From NCBI GenBank assembly GCA_003665825.1, contig QPFY01000012.1:124001-188000 (forward strand): a DNA stretch of 64,000 nt, written 5' to 3'. The notes under the pieces are model-generated. The model saw only the letters and a program-made list of their open reading frames with translations, had not been told where the DNA came from and did not search any database. Shown piece by piece: positions 1-11,056 of the stretch. This DNA is from Microbotryum silenes-acaulis (lineage: Eukaryota > Basidiomycota > Microbotryomycetes > Microbotryales > Microbotryaceae). Both the position numbers and the translations under genes were made by a program. The stretch's first letter is position 1. The number at the start of each line of letters is the position of its first letter.

Positions 1-1
1 A

Positions 2-157
2 GCCAAGCAATGCGTGGCCTGCAACGATCCAGCGGCCTTGACGTGCAATAGCACGGCGAGCACCACCTGTAAGCCCAATCACACCCTCACTTGTATTGAA
101 ACTGAACAGCGATGTGCTGAACGAGTTGGCGGCAGGCACGAGCCAATGAGTTCGTAA
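2..157 (+). pseudogene. 3' fragment of a cysteine-rich secreted-protein gene, cut by an LTR
   Basis: Frame 2 is open from the window edge to a TAA at 155-157. Its first 28 or so residues match the third-quarter exon of the secreted cysteine-rich gene at 40548-41780: both start KQC, keep a CND motif followed by ALTC, and share about 16 of 28 positions by eye, cysteines included. The likeness ends at about 114, exactly where an LTR end (TGCTGAA) begins, so the last 14 codons are LTR sequence. The homologous exon in the intact gene also starts at this KQC, after an intron. The 5' part of the gene lies outside the window. I infer a paralogue broken by retroelement insertion; the alternative is a gene that now ends inside the LTR. 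Confidence 0.7.
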
Positions 158-338
158 TCAAGTAAAGATTGCAATAAAGGAGTTCTTCACATACCTGAAC
201 GAGTTGGCGGCAGGGACGAGCCAATGAGTTCGTAATCAAGTGAAGAAGAGGAGACAAAGACGCGAATAGCGCGCGCGACTAATACAAAGTGGAGACGCGC
301 GTAGTGCGGATTTAAGGCAAGAGTAATTTACTTCAACA
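115..338 (-). repeat. Ty1/copia LTR (3' LTR of the minus-strand element)
   Basis: The segment begins TGCTGAA and ends TTCAACA, an imperfect terminal inverted repeat of the usual TG...CA form. On the minus strand it directly follows a purine-rich tract (GAGCAAGGGGGG, 340-351) just after the pol stop codon, which is where a 3' LTR belongs. It carries a tandem duplication of about 50 bp: copies near 117-168 and 194-245 share a GAACGAGTTGGCGGCAG core and sit 76 bp apart. No matching 5' LTR is visible in the window, so the exact ends are inferred from the inverted repeat only. Confidence 0.65.
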
Positions 339-2348
339 ACCCCCCTTGCTCTTGGCCTGAAATTCGCCGAAGGCCAATAGCGTCGCAATGACGCTGGAAA
401 ATCGCTCGAGGCAGTGGCTTGGTGAAGATATCGGCCACCATGTCATGGGTAGGGATGTAGGTGACCGAGATCTCTCCATTTCGAACGTGCTTCCGAACAA
501 AGTGCTCCAACATGCGAAGGTGTTTGGTGCGAGCATGGAAGACCGGGTTCTGGGTGAGCGCGATAGCGCCTTGATTGTCTCCAAGCAGACGAAGAGGCGA
601 CGATGTGTCAAGGCCGAGCTCGGTGAGGAGCGAGCGAAGGAAAACTGCCTCCTTGGCAGCGTGCGAAAGACCCAGATACTCGGCTTCCGTAGACGAACAC
701 GCCACTCGGGGTTGGAGACGGGATGACCACGATATCGCGCCACCAGCCAGTTTGAACAAGTAGCCCATCGTTGACCTCGACGTGTTCACGTCGGATCCCC
801 AGTCCGAGTCAGAATACCCCTCGTATCCCAGCAAGGGTTCGTTGTTAGCCACGTAGTGGATGCCCAGATCGAGCGAGCCTTTGATGTACCGAAGGACGCG
901 TTTGACGGCATCGAGATGCGCTGCCCCCGCTTTGCCAACAAACCGAGAGAGATACCCCACAGCGTGTGCAAGATCGGGTCGGGTGGCAACAACGGCGTAC
1001 ATGAGGGAGCCAATCATAGAACGATAGGTCGATTTGTCGGCTTCATCGGGGTCGATCTCGGGCGACAACTGGAGGTTGGCCTCCATTGGCGATTTGCAGG
1101 GATTGCAATCGGACATGCCGAAACGAGCCAACACGTCGACGAGGTATTGGCGCTGCAGGAGGGTGATCCCGCCATCATCATGCCGGACGACCTGAACCCC
1201 TAGAATCCATTCGGCCGGGCCGAGACGTTTTACGCCATAAAGGGTGTCGAGTTGATCCAGGAGTCGATCGATCTCCCCAAGGTCGGGACCAAAGAAGAGG
1301 AGGTCGTCTACGTAGAGCGCGATGTAGTGATCACCCAAAACGTCGGCGCGCCTGTAAATGCATTCATCGCAGGCGAGGCGGCGGTAGCCGAGATTCGCTA
1401 GAGTGGCGTTGATCGTGTCGTTCCAGACTCGACCGGCTTGCTTGAGCCCGTAGATGGAACGGTGAAGGCGGAGGCACTTGCCGTCATAGCCTTCGATGCC
1501 AGTGGGGACGCGCATGTAGATCTCTTCCTCCAGGACGCCGTGCAGGTAGGCCTTATCCACGTCCGCTTGTATGATGTGGTGGCCCCTGGAGGCTGCATGC
1601 GCGACGAGAGCGCGAATGGAGGTGAACTTTGCCGTTGGTGCAAACGTCTCGTCAAAATCACCAGCCCGCTGTGCGCATCCCTGAGCTACGATGCGGCTCT
1701 TCAACGACACCATTTTGCCCGCCTTATCGCGTTTGGTCCGAAACACGTGGCGACTCGGCAAGATAGTGGCTGCCCTGGGAACGGAGGCAAGGTCGACCAC
1801 GCTGAACACCTTGAAGTCGTCCTTCATCGAGCGGAACTCCTCGATGGCACCGGCTTTCCAACCTTCCGCATGAGGGTGGCGCATGGCTTCCTTCCAAGTG
1901 CTGGGATCGCTGGTGGGAAGTGTGAAAGGATCTTCGGGCTCGGAGAGAGGACGGTCCGCCTTCGAGGTATCGATGCCGGCCTCCGCGAGATTGGCAACCA
2001 GCGCAACAACCTCGTCGCCGAGTGAGAATGCAAAGGCAGAAGGCGTCGAGCGCAAGGATGCGAGGGCTCCGTACCGAGCCGGCGGATTGCGCGCACGTGG
2101 GCCTGCGGATGGCTGCCAGGCCGGGCCAGGGGCGTCGAAACGCAAGGCAGCTGGTGGGTCAACGTGCTCAGGGGCGACGTGCTTGGGGGCGACGTGCCCG
2201 GGGGGAACAATGACGACCCCGCTGTCGTCGTCCCCCGCGGCCGGAAGCGGGGACGCTCGGATACCCGTTGCTCGAGCAGGGAAGTCGTCCTCAAAGAATG
2301 TGACGCTGCGGGACTTGAAGACCTGTCTCGTGTTGGGGTCCAGCAGTC
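328..2348 (-). pseudogene. Truncated Ty1/copia pol polyprotein (reverse transcriptase and RNase H)
   Basis: The minus strand is open from about 2348 to the stop at 328-330. It starts in the linker after integrase (DPNTRQVFKSRSVTFFED, a copia signature) and runs through a reverse transcriptase with the YVDD active-site motif and a C-terminal RNase H (STEAEY, then DNQGAI and TKH motifs). Gag, protease and integrase are missing. Upstream the frame meets TAG at the junction with unrelated LTR-like sequence near 2349, so the element is 5'-truncated, not merely mutated. The remaining reading frame has no internal stop or frameshift, which suggests a recent insertion. There is no ATG at the left end of the open frame; it is not an autonomous gene. 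Confidence 0.9.
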
Positions 2349-2553
2349 TCTAAGGGGAAGTGTGAGGATCTATTATAGAACCTTTCTTGTAAATCTTTCC
2401 AATGACGCCGCACATAGCTGCCGGAGCTGCCGCAGAAGCTTGACACAGAGTCCAATTGGGACTTAGAGTCGACGCATTGCAATAGCCTGGCAGCAGTGCA
2501 AAGGTCTAAGGGGAAGTGTTGAAGGTGTTAGTAGACCTTGCACTGATATCAGG
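2349..2553 (+). repeat. LTR-like patch with two polypurine/LTR-start motifs
   Basis: Two copies of TCTAAGGGGAAGTGT occur at 2349-2363 and 2506-2519. In each, a purine tract is followed by TGTGAGG or TGTTGAAGG, the arrangement of a polypurine tract and LTR start of a plus-strand retroelement. The patch ends GATATCA one or two bases before the tRNA-like gene, and its left edge truncates the minus-strand copia pol. I read it as nested, degenerate LTR material of a second element. No coding part of that element is left, so the family is unknown. Confidence 0.4.
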
Positions 2554-2625
2554 GGCCGGATAGCTTAGTTGGTCAAAGCTTTTCCAATGAATGGAAGCGA
2601 CCCAGGTTCGACTCCTGGTCCAGCC
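2554..2625 (+). tRNA. tRNA-like gene, anticodon position reads TGA, possibly a pseudogene
   Basis: The 72-nt segment folds as a cloverleaf: acceptor GGCCGGA with TCCAGCC (one C-A mismatch), D stem GCTT/AAGC, anticodon stem TTTCC/GGAAG, T stem CCAGG/CCTGG. Box A (TAGCTTAGTTGG) and box B (GGTTCGACTCC) fit the Pol III consensus, and a T run follows at 2636-2639. The seven-base anticodon loop AATGAAT would give TGA (serine), but it has A instead of T at position 33, and the variable arm is short, unlike serine tRNAs. It is either an unusual tRNA or a decayed or tRNA-derived copy. Confidence 0.55.
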
Positions 2626-2626
2626 G

Positions 2627-3462
2627 TTCTTCTTATTTTGTTGATCATTTCGGGATCATCGTTGATTCCAACAAGTGGGACATGCCAGACAGTCAGTCTC
2701 CCTGGCCCTCAGGCTTTCATGCCTCGGCCCGCGGCGCCTCTGTGGGTGCAACGGAGAGCTCGGAGATCCCCTGTCTTCTCGGGCGCACGACGGCACACGC
2801 GTGTCTGTTCCTCCTGAGTTCCATATCTCGTCAAAGATACGTGGCCAGAGTGTGTATGGCTGTGAGTGTACGTCTTTTGGTTTTCAGGGGCGCAGCCGCC
2901 CCCGCCAGCTCCCTTTAGAGCCTGAAACATCTAGAGGAGCTCAAGTTAGCTTCGAGCTCTTCACCTCATCGTCACTTGACAGCCTGGGTGATCTGCTCGA
3001 GCAGGCTCGCAGGGGAATGTAGACCAGTCAGGATAGGATAAAATTCTTTGGCCGCCTCACTTGATCCTATGGAGTGGTAGTTTCCGTGCGCAACGCTTGG
3101 AACTGCAAGCTTGTGCGAACGGGGGACCCAGAGCAGGTACGCAGCCGCCACCCCGCCCGCCATCTTGGGCCGAGCACTCATGGGGCATTTGATCGCCCTC
3201 GAGCAATCAGCGTTGACCACCGAAACGTCCTTCGAGGCGGTAGCAGACTATCTGCCCGACTTCAGGAAGAAAGGGAAGGACTACCTACAGGTCGCTTCGC
3301 AAAAGAGAGTCTGAAGAGTCTTCTAATTCGCATGGTCTTCAACAAGATCTTCCTACTTTTGGTGTTGCACATATGTTCGCATCCTAATGACGTCCACAAG
3401 ACCCAAACGAATTCTTTCCTACAACCGCAAATTGCACGATTGTATGCATCCCTTTCCTCTTC
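2627..3462. other. Intergenic, no gene seen
   Basis: Between the tRNA-like gene and the stop of the TPR gene. Reading frames on both strands are short and lack family resemblance. The right part presumably holds the 3' untranslated region of the minus-strand TPR gene. Confidence 0.5.
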
Positions 3463-6400
3463 CTACTTCTTCCTCGCGACTTGCTCGGCCCGCCGTGCCT
3501 TGACCCATGCCAAAGCTTGCCGGCTCGGATCGGTCGGGCATACCCGAACCAACTCGGTCAGATCGGCTACGGCTCGATCCCATAGACCCAACAAGGCGAG
3601 TGCGTTCCCACGTCGATACAAGGCTTTGACGCATCCTGGGTCGAGTGCGAGCGCAAAAGTGCAGTCCGAAACGGCTTCCGAGAAGTGCGCGCGACCGCCG
3701 ATCTTGAGACGAGCGGCGGCGGCGTTGGTCCAGTACGTCGAATCGGTGGGGTCGATTAGCGACGCCGTGGCGAAGCACGTTAGGGACTCGGCCCATTCCG
3801 AAGCAGCAAAGTGTTGATTGCCCTGCATCGACGATCGGTAGCATATCAGTCCCGCACAAATCATCGTCGAATCCCACCACCTGGAGAACGAACTCACCAA
3901 TTGCTTTTGCTCATCCGCAACTCCGGCATTCAGATCGGCACCTTTGATCACCTGCTTCACTCCAAGCTTGATCAACCGGTCCCATTCCTTCAGCGAGCGC
4001 TTGTCCTCGGGTATGTTGACAACCTCCTGCATCGTCATGCGCGCATCCGTTTCGGCCCTCGTCGTCCCATCGCGACTCAACCGCAGGGCCCAGTCGAGCA
4101 ATCGAACCCCTCCCAGCTGAGCCATCAAGGTGGTCAAGTCATCGGCGAGCGCATAAGGTTGCTGCGAGATCATGCGGTCGATCGCTGTATCGAACGCGTC
4201 GCTCCAAGCGAACAAGAAATCGGCAACACGGTACTGTCGTTCGGTGCCGTGCCATTCGGGACCGGACAGTTTGCCTTCACGCAATTGCGTGTGACACCAC
4301 TTGATGAAGGTCTGTTGATGCATCGCACCGAGTTCGATCGGTTCGTTACGATCGGCCTGTTCGCATTCTGTCAAGCGTTGATGCGCCGTCGCGAGCACTT
4401 CGGGGTGATTCGATAAACGGCACGCGCAGACTTCACCGAGCTGCGCGCGAAAGACGTCCATCAACTTGCGCAAGGCCACGGCCAAGACGCGCTGGGTGAA
4501 CGCCTGCACGTCCTCTTGTTGCAAGCTGGACCACATGCTCGCCATGCCGATTTTGGGGTCGGCGAGCTGGGTCATCACGTCGTCCATCTCGAGAGGATCG
4601 GCATCCGCGTCTGCCATCTTGCCCCCCGAGAGCAAATACTGCTTGGCGAATCGATCGCGCACGGCTTCGAGTGGGACGGCGAGGTTATCGATCAGTTCGT
4701 ACTTGAACGCCGAGACACACACTTCAACGAGGAGCATGTCGAGTTGGTCCCAGACGATGAAGTTGGGCGTGTCGCCCGTGCATCGATCGAGCGAACAGCA
4801 CTTGGGAATGAAGCGTTGGGATCCGACAATACGGCTTAGGTTGATGGTGCCGTCGGCGAAAACGGTGGCGGCGCTGGCGTCGACGTAAGGTGGTAAGGTC
4901 GAGGCTTGAGTGGTATTGGGACGCTTAGACATCGGCAGGCCCATGCCTTTGTTCATGGCTGCAATCAATCTGTCGGTCTTTGGAAGTATCGAAGCGGACT
5001 TTTGAGCCTGCGCAAAGTTGGCCACAGATGCCAGAGGCTTGGCGAGGGAAGTCTTGTCCTCGCTAGCGGCCTTCTTCTTCTTCTTCTTCTTCGATCCGGA
5101 TCCAGTGCTGTTCGCAGGTGTCACAGCAGGCGTGTCTATCGGCGCGGCCGTCCGACGGGTCGTAGAAGGGGTCTGAGTCGGCGGAGGCTCAGGCTCTGCG
5201 AGCTTGGGGCTCGGCTTCGACACGGGTGCATCGGCAATTACGGGAAGCGGTTTGACACCAATATCTGGCTGAGGTCTGGGCGGGTTACTTTGTGCCAGAT
5301 CCGCCGCAACCTTCTTTTGAACAGGTACAGGCACCGGGACGGATGCCGTAGTCGATGCCGGGGCCGGAGGCGGGTGGGAAGGAGTTGGCCTGACCGGGAT
5401 TTCCTCCTCCTTTGTCAACTTCTTCTGCGTCGCAGTAGCGATGGGCTGGGATCGCTCAAGTGGGGGAAGCGGTTCATCGATGGGGTGCAACGAAGCGCTC
5501 GAGGTGTTGGTCGAAGCCGACAAGGAGCGTTGCGCCAACACGGGCCCCATCGTTCGGTCGATCAACGCAGCCGCACACGCGGCGCACCCATGTTCGCCGT
5601 CGTGCTCGTACTCTTCGCCTTCGTCGTCGTAGGTGGGGTCGTAGGGCTGACGTCGGCTTCGGAGGGGCGAACCATGCGGGGGAGGTGAAGGAGGCGGAGT
5701 ATGTAGCGAAGCCGCAGCGGTCGCGTGCTTCTGCTTGAGTGAAGCCACGGGGGATGCAGCGCGAGAGGTAGATTTGGTCGACGAAACGGGCGACATCGCT
5801 CGCTGAGGTAGACTCGGCACAGCAATTCCACGGGGTCCGTAGCGGGCAGGTGATCGACTCGAAGGAAGGGGTGGAACGGCTTTGGCCTTTCCTTTGGCGG
5901 ACTGAACCGAGGGTGAAACGGCTCGAGGTGCGGTGGCAGCGAACGGATCGTTGACGTTGGAAAAGAGCAAGTCCTTTGACGACCCTTGTCGCATGGTAAG
6001 CTCCTCGGATTTCTTCTTTGCCGGTTCCGCGATTTCCGCATTCGTCGACATCGTTGCACTCGAAGAGACCGATAAGCCAAGGGCCTTGGCAGCTGCTCCG
6101 ATATTCCCATTCGCCAACCCTTCGGTTGCAGCCGCTCTCGCGATCCTCTCCTGCTCCCTCGCAACTGCGAGCTCAGCCTCGCGATTGACGAGCGTTTGGA
6201 TCGCCGCCTCGAGCGTCGCTCGTTCCTTCTTGAGTTGTTCACTGCGTCGTTTGGTCTCTGCTCGTTCGTCTTCCTTTCTCGACGTCGCGCTTTCCTCATT
6301 GGCCCACCCGAGCTGCTCCGCAATGATCTCCCCCCGACGAGCGCGCTTCTTTTCGAGCAAAGTCGCGATCCTTTCTCGCTCTTGCTTTTCCGAAACCCGG

Positions 6401-7613
6401 GCCTTGACGCGAGCTATCAATTCCGAGGGTCGCTTGGCGGCACAAAAATCCTATATTCGGGATCCAGCTCGTCGCGTGAGGTCAGCGTCTCTTGCTTTGG
6501 TGTGCCTCCTCTTCCCCTGACGAACCGGACTGACCATGATCTGAATGAGGTTCTGTCCGCCCACGTCACCGACGCCAAGCAACCCTTTGCACGCACCCGG
6601 GCCAAAACATTCCTCAAAGTCCTCGGCGACGAGTTGCAGCAATTGTAGGGGCTGCGAGATGGAATCGAGGAAGATGTTGTACTCGGTCGAAAAAGCGGGA
6701 TCGGAAACGACTTCTTCGGCCTGGGAGCCCAGAAACACACCATGATCAGTTTTGTGGGAAGACCGCAGAGAATGCTGAAGAGTAATTGTAACTGACTAGA
6801 TCCTTGCACATCGCATGATAAGCAGCCGAAGCCCTCCGGACCTGGGGTCGCCATACGGACGCCTGCTTCCACGCGGGACCACTCAGCGCGCCAGCAGCGA
6901 TCAACGAGCGGATCGAGTTGAGCAGTGGTTGAGGTGACGGTCGTTCGCGCGGAGGGCACACGGGGAAGGCGTGCTTGAGCGGTGCCGACTTGAGCATCGC
7001 CAGTCCGGTCGGGGTGATGAGCGTGTGGAGGCACGGCATCGGCGACGACTTGTTGTACTTGAGCTGGCAGGGGAAGCTAAAAACGTTAGAGCTGCTCTGG
7101 TCAGATACACCATCCAGAGCGGACATGTTGACCTACCTGAGAAATGATGCCCTCGTAGGCCATGCTCATACCTGAGCTGAAGCCGACCTCTCGCAGGCTG
7201 GTCGCCCACGCCTCGTCGTCCTGGTTAAGAGCGGCGACGATGACGCTCTTGATCGCGCCCCTACCGACGAGAAGGTTCAGCTCTTCGACGACCTCGGTTG
7301 GTGTCCTGCCTTGCTCGAAGCCGGTCAGGAGCCACGCGTCGACGGTCGCGTTGACATGAAGCCAGTCGAGGATCTCGGACACGCCGAGGTAGCGCAACGA
7401 GGTGGCGAAGAAGGTCGAGAACAAGGTCGACAACGCATGGGCGACTTGATCGTGCAGCTGGGATCCGGGTGCGGGGAGAGGTACACCTGGTTGCTGGCAC
7501 GACGACACTGAGCAATGGGCTTCACGCCCGAGACCAAAAGGTAAAGGCCCTCGAGTCGTCGTCGTCGTGCTCGTCGTCGTCGTCGTCGTCGCGTCGACGT
7601 TCTTGGTCGCCAT
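3463..7613 (-). CDS. Large TPR-repeat protein with coiled coil, function unknown (1305 aa, 4 exons)
   Basis: Exons 7613-7137, 7063-6797, 6720-6535 and 6450-3463 join in phase 0 throughout; donors are GTAGGT and twice GTCAGT. The N-terminal 310 residues are mostly helical without a recognised domain. Residues about 320-430 form a charged heptad-rich coiled coil (ERERIATLLEKKRARR and following). A long Pro/Ser/Lys-rich disordered stretch follows, with a KKKKKKK basic patch that could be a nuclear signal. The C-terminus has two or three TPR-like helix pairs (CVKALYRRGNAL, then DRAVADLTELVRVCP) as in Hsp70/Hsp90 co-chaperones. No catalytic motif is visible. The start is the first ATG of exon 1, followed by a threonine run encoded by repeated ACG/ACA-type codons. 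Function should be regarded as unknown. Confidence 0.75.
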
Positions 7614-8281
7614 GCCGTAGCAATTTGGAAAACAAAAAAAGGTTCGTCCCAGTTGGAATCGGGGAGTAGAACGAGGGGATGTCTCCTTCGAAGCGGCTTG
7701 ATTGGCCTTGGCGAAGGGACTGGGAATGCGATGAAACGAGTGATCGACCGCGCAAAGACGAACAACTAACGAGCGAGAGAGAAGTGGCGAGGGACGACGA
7801 TGAGGGGTTGTACACCGTCAAGTCGTCCCAGTCCTTCTAGGGGGTGGGGGGTTCGAGAAAGGGGGTGACGTGCTGATTGGCAGTGCGACAGGAGGTGAGG
7901 CTCCCGCTGTTCAGGTGCTGCACAGGTCGCCGTGCGAATACCCGCGGACGGTCGTCGTCGACACTCGACTTGGCAGGAGATAGATCGTGGGGTGAGCCCG
8001 TGGCCGTGGCCGTGCGACGTCGTACGAACCCGGTCCAGGCAGCCCAGAGCGAGAAGTCGCGCAGAGAGGAGTGAAGAGCAGAGCCAGAGCCAGAGGCCGG
8101 CCGTGCCAGGTCGTGCCGTGCCGCGCAGAGAACAAACAGCCCGTGAGAGCGATTTAGCAGTGGTCACACGGTACGACGTATTACTAATACTCCAGCGCAC
8201 GCAGTTCTCAAGGTGGGTGACAGATATATCCCGACTGCGCTTTCAACCAATAATCACTCCAACCATCCTATCACGTCCCCT
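7614..8281. other. Intergenic, promoter side of the TPR gene
   Basis: Lies between two minus-strand genes. A 144-codon minus frame here (7766-8200) has low-complexity, arginine-rich content and no recognisable family; I take it as chance. No clear regulatory site was identified. Confidence 0.5.
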
Positions 8282-9722
8282 TCACTTTTTCGGCTCGGGG
8301 AACGCCGCTCGGTCCTTGGCCTCAAACTCCGCCTGGAAATCGCGGATGTGGCTCGGCACCTCCTTGCAACTATACGACGAAGGCTGGGGGTCACCGGCAA
8401 CCATCTTGAAAGGCCTGCAGTCGGTGGGAGACATCAAGTATCAAATGAGTGATGCGTTCGGATGCGTGAGTTGGCACTTGGCGAGTCATTCGTCCCGACT
8501 CGCAATATGCCAGTCCAGGTTTTCGCGACAAGCTCCTCGTTGTTGAGATCCTAGTTTCAGTACAAAATCAACCCGAGGAGAATCATGCTCGTCAGTCCTC
8601 GCACCTCTCCTGCTCTCGAGACTTGTTTCCGCTCACTAACTTTGGCTTCGTCATTCGGGCCCGTCTCATTAACCTTTGCACTCGCACTCTCGACCCGGAG
8701 CCTAATCACGCCCGTGGCCTTCATCTCGGCACTGGTCGGAGGCGAGCGCGTGTGCTCCCACCGTTGCGAGCAGATCGCGTTTGTCGTGACGTGCAAGGCA
8801 TGGACTTTGGCCGCTTCCACGTCCCCGTCGTACGATTCCGAGAAGGTGAAGGTCGTGCCGTGCAGAACCGCCGAACGATATCGCACCGAGTGGTGAAATC
8901 TATTGAGCCGACGGCGGAAGGGATTAGTAAGGAGATCGAAGTGATATTTGATCTAGTTCGGTTTGAACCTACGGAGTTAAAGACATGACGAACGCGTCGA
9001 CCAGAGTTGCGGTGATACATAGGGGCTCTGCGGGGCAAGAAAGAAGAATTTGAGTCAGACCCTGCATGCACTTCAATATCCCAAAACAGGTTGACGACCT
9101 CACCTCCTTCTCCGTTATTCTTCATAATTCGAGTCACGGATGAACCTACATTGATTGAAATAAGAAATACGATGATAGCATGATGAGTGATCGGCAGGTC
9201 ATGAGGTCCAATGAGCCCTGCTCGGATTCCGAAAAATGTCGCAGGCCGACCGCCGGTCGACCGGCAACTCGCGATAGCCCCAGCCAATCCTCGCGCCCCA
9301 CCCATACAACAATGCCACACGCAGTTAGAATTACCATGAAGGTACACAAATACCTCGCCGTCTTCGGTCTCCTCGATCGCTGCGACCATGGGCACGCACT
9401 GAGGCAGTCCGTCGCGGTCGACAAAAGCGATGTGCACGACCGGCACCGCGCGCACGATCGCAAAGATCAGGCGCTTGTCATAGTGGCCTCGCTTTGCATA
9501 CCTGTGACGCGTGAGAGATGAGAGGAGGAGATATGAGAGGGGGTGGCTTGGACGGTCAGCTCGGCAGCGGAGGCGCACGAAGCCGACCGCGGAGGATTGT
9601 CGTGTGGGGTAATGAGACGATCACGAGTTGAGGCCGTGACGACTCATCAGATAGTGGAGAAGTCGTACTCACTTGACAGTATTGAGCTTGGTCTTTTCGA
9701 AGTGGGTCTCTTCGTTCAACAT
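8282..9722 (-). CDS. Pyridoxamine-phosphate-oxidase-like FMN-binding protein, NimA-like (250 aa, 7 exons)
   Basis: Exons: 9722-9673, 9501-9335, 9145-9104, 9027-8973, 8899-8641, 8550-8504, 8414-8282; the phases close to exactly 251 codons. The product has the split-barrel features of the Pyridox_ox_2/NimA family: an N-terminal RGHYDK element, the strand VFVYLHG, the diagnostic [13 protein letters not shown] segment, then SAKVNETGP and WTGILPF near the C-terminus. The length fits the family (about 200-250 aa). Members bind FMN and reduce small substrates; the fungal substrate is not known. The intron 8503-8415 starts GCGAGT, a GC-AG intron: only this join restores WTGILPF, whereas the nearby GT donor leads to a stop. 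Many introns speak against recent bacterial transfer. Confidence 0.85.
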
Positions 9723-10342
9723 GTCGCTCAAGCTAGGTAAGAACCGTGAAAGATGATGTAAGAAGCAAAGAGGCAACAGCCAATTTCGGTCACGAAACTG
9801 ACCGAGTCGGACTCGCGCTGATTGGACCTAGCCCGACACTTTTGACTCGAAGCATTACTATCCGCCTCTAAATCTGCACGGACTTATCCGTCAGCCCGTT
9901 AGGAACGCTGTTACCCGAAATTTCGAATCAAGTTGTTGACCGATCCGTGGGCTCGGAAGTGTAGCTGCAACACGCCCGCATTGCCGCCTCGAGATTTTCC
10001 CCGGGCGCGCAAAGAGTCGTCGCCGTCCCCTGGCGCTGCAATACAGAAAGGTTTGAGGATCCAATCATCGAGTATTGCAAAAGAAGAGCTACAATCAACT
10101 CCAAGGCCCATCAAGAAAGCCAACACAGAACCATCTTGCCCCAAAAGTCTTTCGCTCTCTCTACAATGCGCTCTGAAACGTTCCACTGCTTTCACACACT
10201 ACTGACAAGATTCCGATGCGCCAAAAGGGGGGATTTTGGGTGGTTTGATAGCGCAGACGAATCGTTTTTGGTACAACGGGTTGATTGATGGGCCTTCCTT
10301 TTTGATGTGTGTGTGATACGATTGCTGATAGGGAGAGTACGT
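9723..10342. other. Intergenic
   Basis: Holds the upstream region of the NimA-like gene and the 3' flank of RPL22. A 94-codon minus frame (9911-10195) has no splice partners or family likeness and is not called. Confidence 0.5.
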
Positions 10343-11056
10343 TTATTCGGCGTCCTCCTCATCGGCACCATCGAAGGCGACGTTGTAGAACTAGATGTGA
10401 TGGCCAGAAGCGGGATGTCAGCACTCGAGTCGAGACAGTCCACCCGGGAACACTCGCGCGACTAACCTTGAGCGTGTAGGTGTTCTTGTCGGTAGCGACG
10501 ACACGGAGCCACTCGCGCATCAAGTTCTTCTTCAAGAACTGCAAGGGCCCGGCCAATGAAAAGGGCTAGTCAATTATCTGCCGACCACGTCATGGCAATT
10601 GCAGAGATGGGCAATCAAAAGTCACCTTCTTGGTCAAGTACTTGAGGTACCTCTTGGAGAAAGGAATCTGGCTGGTAATGCTCAATTGTCCCTCCTTCTC
10701 CTTGGCGATCTTGACATCGTCGCCCAACTGGCCCGTCTTGCCCTCGACCTTGATCGAGTCGACCAAGAACTTCTCGTACGCGGCGGCGTCAAAGATCTTG
10801 TCGTTGGCCGGTCCGGAAAAGTCGACGATGAACTTGTGCGAGTTCGCGGCCGTGGTGGCGGACTTCTTGGACTTGGCCTACCAGAGAGGGAAAATGAGGG
10901 AGAGGGGGTATACGTGGTCCGTGCGGCACGCGGTGGGGGGGTTGGAGCGAAGTGAGCTGGGATGCTTCTCGGGAAAGATAATGCCTACTGAGACGTCGAT
11001 CACCCGGTCAAGGGTGCGACCATCAGCAAAGCACTACTAACAGAGACGGGGGCCAT
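10343..11056 (-). CDS. RPL22: 60S ribosomal protein eL22 (128 aa, 4 exons)
   Basis: Exons 11056-11042 (only MAPVS), 10877-10626, 10538-10467 and 10390-10343, all phase 0. The protein matches eL22: KFIVDFSGPANDKIFDAA, then PFSKRYLKYLTKK followed by FLKKNLMREWLRVVA, and an acidic C-terminal tail (DGADEEDAE). Length is that of the family (about 125-130 aa). It is a structural protein of the large ribosomal subunit. A tiny first exon just after the start codon, followed by an intron of about 160 nt, is common in fungal ribosomal-protein genes and may carry regulatory signals. Donors GTTAGT (twice) and GTGACT. Confidence 0.95.

Noticed and set aside
2340..2360. Premature TAG in the copia polyprotein
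   Set aside because: The TAG lies at the junction with unrelated LTR-like sequence, so it marks truncation and not a point nonsense mutation in an intact element.
2554..2625. Assignment as a serine tRNA (UGA)
   Set aside because: The variable arm is 4-5 nt, whereas serine tRNAs have a long one, and T33 is missing; identity left open.
5562..6323. 253-codon minus-strand frame inside the TPR gene
   Set aside because: Overlaps the real frame in another phase and is very rich in Arg/Ser/Pro, typical of a shadow frame in GC-rich coding sequence.
7766..8200. 144-codon minus-strand frame upstream of the TPR gene
   Set aside because: Arginine/serine-rich chance frame without family likeness.
8282..9722. 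Recent bacterial origin of the NimA-like gene
   Set aside because: Six introns and base composition like the neighbours argue against recent transfer; the family is known in fungi.
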